NCBI GenBank assembly: GCA_937961295.1
Contig: CALGOK010000185.1
Location: forward strand, 1-37,009
DNA length: 37,009 bases
Origin: an uncultured Gemmatimonadota bacterium
GTDB lineage: Bacteria > Gemmatimonadota > Gemmatimonadetes > Gemmatimonadales > GWC2-71-9
Direction of reading: 5' to 3'
The position numbers and the translations under genes were made by a program. Positions 32,131-37,009 of this stretch are shown piece after piece; position 1 is the first letter of the stretch; every line of letters begins with the position of its first letter. Under the pieces are notes generated by a model. That model had not been told where the DNA came from. It saw only the letters and a list, made by a program, of their open reading frames with translations, and did no database searches.

Positions 32131-33434
32131 CTGGCATCTCCAGCTGTGCCGGTAAGGGCGTGGATTCGTGCCACCGCCTGGTGGTAGGTCGCCGTGAGCT
32201 GCACCAGCTCGACCTGGTAGCGATTGACCGTCATCTGGCTCTCGACCAGCGTCATGTAGTCGACCGACCCCACGCGGTAGGCGGAGAGGGCGGCCTCGAC
32301 GGCGGCACTGGCCTGGGGCAGGATGGCCGTGGCGTACAGCTCGGTAAGGGCGCGGGCCCGTTCGGCCTCGGCACGATCCTCCACCAGCGCGGCCCAGGTC
32401 TGGTTCGTCAATTCGGTTGTCATCGCGGCCGCCATGGCGGCCATCGCGTCCATCTCCAGTATCCGTGGCTGCTGGCGCGACCCGGGCCGAACCGGCAGGC
32501 GGATGCCAACCATCAGGGAGGCCATGTCGTCGAACGCCGGTCGATGATTCCATGCTGCGCCCAGCATCAAGGCCGGATACTGCTCCCGTCGCGCGACCGC
32601 GACGCCGGCTTCGGCGGCATCCACGCGGACCGCGGCGGCACGCAGTGCAGGGCGCCCCGCGGCGGCAAGCGCCATCAGGGAGTCGATGCCGGGGAGCGGT
32701 TCCGGGATCGAGGGGAGTTCGACGGCGGCCACGACAGCGCGGGCATCGCGACCGAGGGTGGCGTTGAGCCGTGCCACCTCGGCAACTCGGCGCTGTGCCA
32801 ACACCACCAAAGTTTCTGTCATCGAGGCAACAGCCACCTGGGCCTGCAACACGTCCTGCTGGGGCACGTCCCCGACGGCGTAGCGGGCGGTCGTGACATC
32901 GAAGTAGTCGCGAAGCAGATCGCGAGTCCGCTCATGGATCACCGCCGTGCGATCGAGGGCCGCAATGGCGAAGTACCGCTGGGCCATCTCCGCCACCAGG
33001 GATACCTCCACCTCGGCGGCCGCCAGCGCCTCGGCTCCGGCAAGCAGCCCCGCCTGGCGACGCATCGCGGCGAGCGTGCCGGGCCACGGCAACTCCTGGG
33101 AGAGCTGGACCTGATTCATGGTCATCGGCTCGTCGGCCCCGAATCCACGGAGCGGCCGGTTCATGAGACCGAGCGTCAGGGTCGGATCGGGCATCGCACC
33201 GGCCGGCGCAATGCGAGCGCGCAGCGCCTCGGCCTCGCTCCGGGCGGCCGCGAGCATCGGGCTCTGCTGCCGGACCATGGCGATCGCGTTGGCGAGTCGG
33301 AGAGTGTCCGGCGCGGCTTGCGCGATGAGCGTGGCCGGACCGAGCAGGCAGGCGATGCCCACCAGTGCCAGTCGGCGCCGCCGGTCGCGCCAGATCGCTC
33401 GCGCGACTGGGGATCGGTTTGCTACGGCGTTCAT
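32127..33434 (-). CDS. cusC: TolC-family outer-membrane channel (CusC-like)
   Basis: 435 residues with an N-terminal signal (LALVGIACLLGPATLIAQA) and the outer-membrane-efflux pattern: DTLRLANAIAMVRQQSPMLAAARSEAEALRARI; then AMPDPTLTLGLMNRP, unusually Met-rich; second repeat RPALRAAAVRVDAAEAGVAVA; and a helical C-terminus YRVGSVDYMTLVESQMTVNRY. Many Met residues line the predicted interior (e.g. MDAMAAMAAAM), fitting Cu/Ag export. It follows the small secreted gene by 90 bases and overlaps cusB by ATGA. Homologues form the duct of CusCBA. Confidence 0.88.
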   Translation of the reverse strand: MNAVANRSPVARAIWRDRRRRLALVGIACLLGPATLIAQAAPDTLRLANAIAMVRQQSPMLAAARSEAEALRARIAPAGAMPDPTLTLGLMNRPLRGFGADEPMTMNQVQLSQELPWPGTLAAMRRQAGLLAGAEALAAAEVEVSLVAEMAQRYFAIAALDRTAVIHERTRDLLRDYFDVTTARYAVGDVPQQDVLQAQVAVASMTETLVVLAQRRVAEVARLNATLGRDARAVVAAVELPSIPEPLPGIDSLMALAAAGRPALRAAAVRVDAAEAGVAVARREQYPALMLGAAWNHRPAFDDMASLMVGIRLPVRPGSRQQPRILEMDAMAAMAAAMTTELTNQTWAALVEDRAEAERARALTELYATAILPQASAAVEAALSAYRVGSVDYMTLVESQMTVNRYQVELVQLTATYHQAVARIHALTGTAGDAR

Positions 33435-33524
33435 GTGTCGGACCCCGCGGAGCGGCTCCGCGATGCATCAGGTGATGTCCGACGCGGTGGCGCCGGACGT
33501 CTCAACGTCAGGGATGCAGTGGGG

Positions 33525-33866
33525 TCAGGACTTCGGAGGGTGGAACGGCAGGCTGTGCAGCCCAGTGGCCGGCAGCGTTGAAGCCGCGATCGGGCCAGCA
33601 GGGGCCGGCTGCTCGAGCGGAGTCAGGCCTCTCATCGACGGCCGTACGACCGGAACGACTGAGGTGCAAGCTGCCGACGCAGCACACTGGTCGGCGCTCT
33701 GCTGGTCTGGGTGGTGGGGGACCTGGGAGACGCCATGCTCGGCGTGGCCCTCGCCGGTCATGCAGGCCGCCTGCGGGACCTGATGGTGCTGCTGGCACAG
33801 GACCGCGCCGACAACCGGCTGGACCTGCAACAGCAGCATGGCGAGGACCACGGCCACCTTGGACAT
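33525..33866 (-). CDS. Small secreted His/Cys-rich protein before cusC
   Basis: 113 residues, signal peptide MSKVAVVLAMLLLQVQPVVG. The mature part has four Cys and several His (LCQQHHQ, CMTGEGHAEHG, HHPDQQ, DQCAASAAC), then a Pro/Ser-rich tail. The role is probably periplasmic metal binding, by analogy with the small gene before the czc operon. ATG 33866 begins directly before the signal peptide; the ribosome site is weak. It follows DUF305 by 47 bases in the same operon. No family name recalled. Confidence 0.55.
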   Translation of the reverse strand: MSKVAVVLAMLLLQVQPVVGAVLCQQHHQVPQAACMTGEGHAEHGVSQVPHHPDQQSADQCAASAACTSVVPVVRPSMRGLTPLEQPAPAGPIAASTLPATGLHSLPFHPPKS

Positions 33867-33913
33867 GGCCTGAAGGTAGCACCCGGGCGAAGCTCCGGCA
33901 ATGAAGTGGCCGT

Positions 33914-34366
33914 TCAATCCCGACCTTCGATGTCGTCGATCAGGCGCTTCATCAGCTCGATCTCTCGTACCTGGGCAGCGATGATCGAGTCAGCGAGTTC
34001 GCGCACCCGCGGGTCGGCAATCCGCGCGCGGCGCGAGGTGAGCACCGCGATCGAGTGGTGGGGGATCATCGCCTTCATGTAGGAGACGTCCTCAACGGTG
34101 GACTGGCTCCGGACCAGCCAGAGCGCCAGCGCGAACAGCACCGCACTGCCTCCGTAGATGGCGATATTGGCGCGGCGACTCTTGTGCATCGCGAGCATGA
34201 ACGAGAGCATCACGACCGCCATCGCCGCGCCCATCAACAGCGACATGTACGCCCGCGTCTCGGAGAAGAAGACGTGGTCGAGTGCATAGCTATTGAGGTA
34301 GGTCAGCACGAACATCACCACCGTGGAGGTGGCGATCATGGCGAGGAAGCGGGGATAGGGTGACAT
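33914..34366 (-). CDS. DUF305-family membrane protein
   Basis: 150 residues, ATG 34366 after a GAGAGGA site. Three hydrophobic helices (FLAMIATSTVVMFVLTYL, MSLLMGAAMAVVMLSFML, IYGGSAVLFALALWLV), then the DUF305 core YMKAMIPHHSIAVLTSRRA and LADSIIAAQVREIELMKRLI, a ferritin-like helical hairpin with MxxMIPHH. DUF305 proteins accompany copper and other metal-resistance genes and may bind metals at the periplasmic face. First gene of the copper operon in this element. Confidence 0.85.
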   Translation of the reverse strand: MSPYPRFLAMIATSTVVMFVLTYLNSYALDHVFFSETRAYMSLLMGAAMAVVMLSFMLAMHKSRRANIAIYGGSAVLFALALWLVRSQSTVEDVSYMKAMIPHHSIAVLTSRRARIADPRVRELADSIIAAQVREIELMKRLIDDIEGRD

Positions 34367-34543
34367 GGCGATCCTCTCGCAGGAGTACGCGACACATCCT
34401 CTACCCCCGTCTGGCATGGGCGGTCCCAGATTCACCTGAGCTACCACTCCACCCGGCGATGGCGTCGGTCACCCTCACAAGGTCCGAGCGCGCGCACTGA
34501 TGGCTGCCGGAAGGACTCGGCGTTGGACGCCTCATGGCGCCGA

Positions 34544-34912
34544 CTACCGGAACACCCCGGACTGGACTCCGGCCAGAACCCCGACCACCTCGCCCACTGC
34601 CCCCTGCCGCACCAGGTCGATCGGACGCCGGCCCTGCAGGGCCGGGACCCCGGCGAACATCCAGTCGGCCGCCTCGCCATGCCGCGGGAAGGTCAGCCTC
34701 AAGAGGCGCCGCAGGTCCCGAAGCTCGGCTAGGCGGGCGCCATGCCCCGGCCTCGGCGCCCCGGTGTTGGCTGGACCTTCCCAGCGCTGCACGGTCCGCT
34801 GGCTCGCCCTGGTGATCCGGCTCAGGTCCCCGAAGGTGAGCCCGAGCTCGGCCCTCATCCAGCGGACCAGCTCCCGGACCGCCTCCGCCTCGCGTGCCTG
34901 TCCCTTCCCCAT
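34544..34912 (-). CDS. Xre/MbcA/ParS-type antitoxin-like protein, orphan
   Basis: 122 residues from ATG 34912 (ribosome site GGAGGGG). N-terminal helix-turn-helix: LVRWMRAELGLTFGDLSRIT then RASQRTVQRWEG. C-terminal DUF2384-like toxin-binding domain: PALQGRRPIDLVRQGAVGEV then VGVLAGVQSGVF, with the conserved W...PxLxGxxPxDL pattern. Family members neutralise RES-domain toxins. Here no RES gene lies downstream (34367-34543 has no frame) or upstream, where the transposon end begins. An addiction partner lost, or a pure regulator of the nearby copper operon or of transposition, are options. Confidence 0.8.
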   Translation of the reverse strand: MGKGQAREAEAVRELVRWMRAELGLTFGDLSRITRASQRTVQRWEGPANTGAPRPGHGARLAELRDLRRLLRLTFPRHGEAADWMFAGVPALQGRRPIDLVRQGAVGEVVGVLAGVQSGVFR

Positions 34913-35093
34913 GTCCCCTCCGCCATGGAATCTGCCGTACGATACGACATAGTCCACGTCGCACGGTAGGCCACCCGGCGGGCCAGGGGTTCGTTTGCCG
35001 CTCGTCTGAGGGAACCCTGCGGGCGCCCAAGGTCGGGGTCAGCGCGAACCCGACGGAGGCCCAACCGCTGATGCGATATGGGGTTGAAGGCGC

Positions 35094-35133
35094 GACGGGC
35101 GCCGCAGTCTACGATATGACTGCGGCGCCCGTC
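35094..35133. repeat. 16-bp-stem hairpin overlapping right-end sites
   Basis: Perfect arms GACGGGCGCCGCAGTC (35094-35109) and GACTGCGGCGCCCGTC (35118-35133) with loop TACGATAT. The loop and inner arms are the innermost right-end site (35104-35124), and the outer arm overlaps the middle one. No counterpart exists in the left end, so the two ends are structurally different, as in Tn7 and Mu. Confidence 0.75.
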
Positions 35134-35178
35134 TACGTTCACCCTGCGGATCTATCTACGACCTCACTGCGTCCGAGG
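35104..35178. repeat. Transposon right end: terminal repeat plus three transposase sites
   Basis: Read inward from the right: terminus CCTCGGACGCAGT (35178-35166), site 1 at 35171-35151 (core TCGTAGAT at 35161), site 2 at 35148-35128 (core ACGTAGAC at 35138), site 3 at 35124-35104 (core TCGTAGAC at 35114). Core spacing 23 and 24, almost as in the left end. A weak possible fourth site (TATCGTACGGC, minus strand, around 34937-34947) lies within the antitoxin-like gene's upstream region. Between the antitoxin-like gene (34912) and pilC nothing else is seen. Confidence 0.85.
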
Positions 35179-35184
35179 AAGCAG
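35179..35184. repeat. Target-site duplication AAGCAG, right copy
   Basis: Identical to 4518-4523 and in the same orientation. It is followed by CGCGAC (35185-35190). The last base, 35190, is the final base of the pilC stop codon on the minus strand, so the element ends 11 bases past pilC. Confidence 0.85.
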
Positions 35185-35189
35185 CGCGA

Positions 35190-36395
35190 CTACTGGACGG
35201 TCTCCATCATCCCGAAGATCGGCAGGTACATCGCCACGATCATCCCGCCGACGATCACGCCGAGGACCAGGATCATCGCCGGCTCGAGGAGCGACAGCAG
35301 GCCGGAGACGGCCACGTCCACCTCGTCGTCGTAGAAGTCGGCGATCTTGGCCAGCATCTCGTCGAGGCCGCCGGTCTGCTCGCCCACGGCGATCATCGAG
35401 ATCACCATCGGCGGGAACACCCCCGACTTCTCGAGCGGTGCGGCGATGGTGTCGCCGCCGGCGATCGAGGCGCGCGACGCCATGATGGCGTCCTGGATCA
35501 CGGTGTTGCCGGCGGTCTTGGCGGTGATCTCCAGGCCGTCGAGGATCGAGACGCCCGACGAGATCAGGGTGCCGAGCGTGCGGGTGAAGCGCGCCACCGC
35601 CGACTTGCGGAGCACGTCGCCCAGCACCGGCAGCCCCAACAGGAAGGCGTCGATCCGCCGCCGGCCGCCGCTGGTGGCGTAGTAGCGGTTGATGGCGAAG
35701 GCCACGAAGCCGATGCCCAGCGCCACCGCCCACCAGAAGTTCTGCAGGAAGTCCGACAGCCCGATCACGATCTGCGTGGGCAGCGGCAGCGTCACGCCGG
35801 CGTCGGCGAACATCGTCTGGAACACCGGGATCACGAAGATCAGCAGGATCGCGATCGCGCCCGCCGCCACCGCGGTGATCACTGACGGGTAGATCATCGC
35901 GCTCTTCACCTTGCGGACCAGCTTGTCGTTCTTCTCGAGGAAGGTCGCCAGCCGCAGCAGGATGGTGTCCAGGATGCCGCCGGCCTCGCCGGCGGCCACC
36001 ATGTTCACGTAGAGCTGCGAGAAGGCCGACGGGTGCTTCGCGAACGCGTCGGCGAGCGTGTTGCCGGCCTCGACGTCGAACACCACCGCCTTGGTGACTT
36101 CCTTGAGCTTGGCGTTCTCGGTCTGGGTCGCCAGGATGTTGAGCGACTGCACCAGCGGCAGGCCCGAGTTGATCATCGTGGCGAACTGCCGGGTGAAGAT
36201 CACGATGTCGCGGGTGCTGATGCCGCTTCCCGGCAGGTTGATCCGGATCTCCTTGGGCGCCTCGCGGAGCGACACCAGCACCAGCCGGTTCTTGCGCAGG
36301 TGGCCCAGCAGGTCGTCCCGCGTGGGGGCGTCGTAGCTCCCCTTCAGGATCTGGCCGGTGGCGGCGTTCTTGGCGGTGTACTCGTAGACGGGCAT
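35190..36395 (-). CDS. pilC: Type IV pilus inner-membrane platform protein PilC
   Basis: 401 residues, GspF/PilC family. N-terminal YEYTAKNAATGQILKGSYDA is the usual start; two homologous T2SSF domains follow: IFTRQFATMINSGLPLVQSL...VNMVAAGEAGGILDTILLRLA, and RFTRTLGTLISSGVSILDGL...MVISMIAVGEQTGGLDEMLAKIADFYDDEVD. Three transmembrane helices lie at about 170-190, 220-240 and 375-395. PilC is the membrane base on which the pilus motor ATPases act. Start ATG 36395 has GGAG at six bases. It follows pilT with a 91-base hairpin gap. The transposon is inserted 11 bases past its stop, so the coding sequence is untouched. Confidence 0.95.
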   Translation of the reverse strand: MPVYEYTAKNAATGQILKGSYDAPTRDDLLGHLRKNRLVLVSLREAPKEIRINLPGSGISTRDIVIFTRQFATMINSGLPLVQSLNILATQTENAKLKEVTKAVVFDVEAGNTLADAFAKHPSAFSQLYVNMVAAGEAGGILDTILLRLATFLEKNDKLVRKVKSAMIYPSVITAVAAGAIAILLIFVIPVFQTMFADAGVTLPLPTQIVIGLSDFLQNFWWAVALGIGFVAFAINRYYATSGGRRRIDAFLLGLPVLGDVLRKSAVARFTRTLGTLISSGVSILDGLEITAKTAGNTVIQDAIMASRASIAGGDTIAAPLEKSGVFPPMVISMIAVGEQTGGLDEMLAKIADFYDDEVDVAVSGLLSLLEPAMILVLGVIVGGMIVAMYLPIFGMMETVQ

Positions 36396-36424
36396 GGTGG
36401 CTCCGGAAGGAGAGGTGAGGCGTG

Positions 36425-36480
36425 AGTCCTGAGACGTGGGGGGAAGCGGGGGACGCCCCTTCCCCCCACGTCTCAGGACT
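36425..36480. terminator. Perfect 22-bp hairpin between pilT and pilC
   Basis: Arms 36425-36446 and 36459-36480 (beginning AGTCCTGAGACGTGG, ending CCACGTCTCAGGACT) pair perfectly, including six G-C pairs in a row, around a 12-base loop. Short outer GTGAG/CTCAC arms may extend it. It could attenuate transcription between pilT and pilC. No T-run. Confidence 0.7.
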
Positions 36481-36486
36481 CCCCAC

Positions 36487-37009
36487 TCACTTCATCATGG
36501 CGATTCCCTGCTCCTCCACCGGCGTCTCGCCGATCGAGCGCAGGAACTCCGACGGGTTGGGCGAGACGCGCAGCGCCTCGTCCTTGGCGATCTCGCGGTT
36601 CATGTACAGCTGGTACAGCGCGTCGTTCATGGTCTGCATGCCGTGCTTCTTGCCCGCCTGCATGAGCGAGTAGATCTGGTGCACCTTGTCGTCGCGGATC
36701 ACCGCCCGGATCGCCGGGGTCGCCACCAGGATCTCGGCCGCCATCACCCGGCCCCGGCCGCTCATCCGCGGCAGCAGCGTCTGGGTGATGATCCCCTCCA
36801 GCACGAACGCGAGCTGGGCCCGCACCTGCGACTGCTGCGAGCTGGGGAAGACGTCGATGATCCGGTTGATCGCCTCGGGCGCCGAGTTGGTGTGCAGCGT
36901 CGCCAGGGCGAGGTGGCCGGTCTCGGCGATGGTCAGCGCCGAGGAGATCGTCTCCAGGTCGCGCATCTCGCCGACCAGGATCACGTCGGGGTCCTCGCGC
37001 AGCGCGTAC
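36487..37009 (-). CDS. pilT: Type IV pilus retraction ATPase PilT (N-terminal part outside the window)
   Basis: The last ~173 residues of a hexameric cytoplasmic ATPase that powers pilus retraction. The frame runs through the right edge (YALREDPDVILVGEMRD). Visible parts: Walker B/Asp-Glu box VGEMRDLETI; His box GHLALATLHTNSAPEAINRI; then AAEILVATPAIRAVIRDDKV and the PilT-type C-terminal block QIYSLMQAGKKHGMQTMNDA. These separate PilT from PilB/GspE, which have a tetracysteine zinc segment absent here. It is followed by pilC, as expected for a pilus cluster. Confidence 0.92.
   Translation of the reverse strand, partial: YALREDPDVILVGEMRDLETISSALTIAETGHLALATLHTNSAPEAINRIIDVFPSSQQSQVRAQLAFVLEGIITQTLLPRMSGRGRVMAAEILVATPAIRAVIRDDKVHQIYSLMQAGKKHGMQTMNDALYQLYMNREIAKDEALRVSPNPSEFLRSIGETPVEEQGIAMMK

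Larger units (their letters stand above)
4524..35178. mobile_element. 30.7-kb Mu/Tn7-like transposon with metal-resistance cargo
   Basis: Seen directly: identical 13-bp inverted termini (4524-4536 and 35166-35178); three inward-pointing ~21-bp sites at each end with core TCGTAGAC; a flanking 6-bp direct repeat AAGCAG; and an intact three-gene transposition module (DDE transposase, AAA+ ATPase, unknown protein) near the left end. Everything inside is accessory in character (metal efflux, DUF5131/TcmP, antitoxin-like); everything outside is housekeeping in character. Known of the family: multiple internal transposase-binding sites and an ATPase partner characterise Tn7, Tn5053/Tn402, Tn552 and Mu. 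Those I recall begin with TG and most leave 5-bp duplications; here the termini are CC and the duplication is 6 bp if the ends are symmetric. No TnsA, TniQ/TnsD or resolvase gene is visible. The 5- versus 6-bp choice cannot be settled from one insertion. Confidence 0.9.

Noticed and set aside
34425..34450. GGTAGCTCAGGTGAAT on the minus strand, tRNA-like start
   Set aside because: No cloverleaf could be drawn: no T-arm GGTTCGA(A/T) or matching acceptor stem at proper distance.

Overview
The window is GC-rich DNA from a diderm bacterium with type IV pili. Coding is dense, several intergenic spacers hold long GC-rich dyads, and a CCCCGAGCGCAGCGAGG-type interspersed repeat is present. This combination is often met in Gemmatimonadota and other soil/sediment lineages, so that phylum is a guess rather than a demonstration. 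No rRNA, tRNA or CRISPR array was seen.

Layout. (1) Positions 1-4507 look like resident chromosome: the 3' part of a ba3-type cytochrome oxidase subunit I, a ZIP metal transporter, a secreted DsrE-like protein, a DoxX membrane protein and its probable MarR regulator. (2) Positions 4524-35178 are one intact-looking 30.7-kb transposon. (3) Positions 35185-37009 return to chromosome, with pilC and the 3' part of pilT.

The transposon is the main discovery. Both ends start with the same 13-bp inverted repeat (CCTCGGACGCAGT). Each end carries three copies of a ~21-bp site with core TCGTAGAC, pointing inward and spaced 22-24 bp. The element is flanked by a 6-bp direct repeat AAGCAG. Removing the element and one AAGCAG restores a perfect 10-bp-stem hairpin that begins in the pilC stop codon, so the insertion split a hairpin just downstream of pilC. 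Next to the left end is a translationally coupled module of three minus-strand genes: a DDE transposase of the TnsB/TniA/MuA type, an AAA+ ATPase of the TnsC/TniB/MuB type, and a 544-residue protein of no family I recognise with apparent winged-helix segments. No TnsA, TniQ/TnsD-type zinc-finger protein or resolvase was found.

The cargo is mostly heavy-metal export. One long minus-strand operon (34366 down to 23255) encodes DUF305, a small secreted His/Cys-rich protein, CusC/CusB/CusA-like RND efflux, a protein with a possible nuclease-like fold, a CPH-type (CopB-like) P-ATPase, a LOG-family nucleotide hydrolase and three small or medium membrane proteins (lycopene-cyclase-like, DUF2933, DUF5676). 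A second operon (about 23147 down to 14689) encodes another small secreted His-rich protein, CzcC/CzcB/CzcA-like efflux and an SPC-type (P1B-4) P-ATPase. Most junctions overlap by 4-11 bases. Together they would move copper/silver and cobalt/zinc/cadmium-type ions from cytoplasm to periplasm (ATPases) and from periplasm to outside (RND pumps). No dedicated metal-sensing regulator is seen.

Between the transposition module and the metal operons lies a non-metal cargo block: a three-Cys-motif DUF5131 (Gp37/Gp68) protein convergent with its usual partner TcmP, which is coupled to a membrane-anchored PH-like protein and follows a secreted Cys-motif protein; an XRE regulator; and a small zinc-ribbon-like protein. 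A metallophosphoesterase sits next to the left end, and an orphan Xre/DUF2384 antitoxin-like gene next to the right end.
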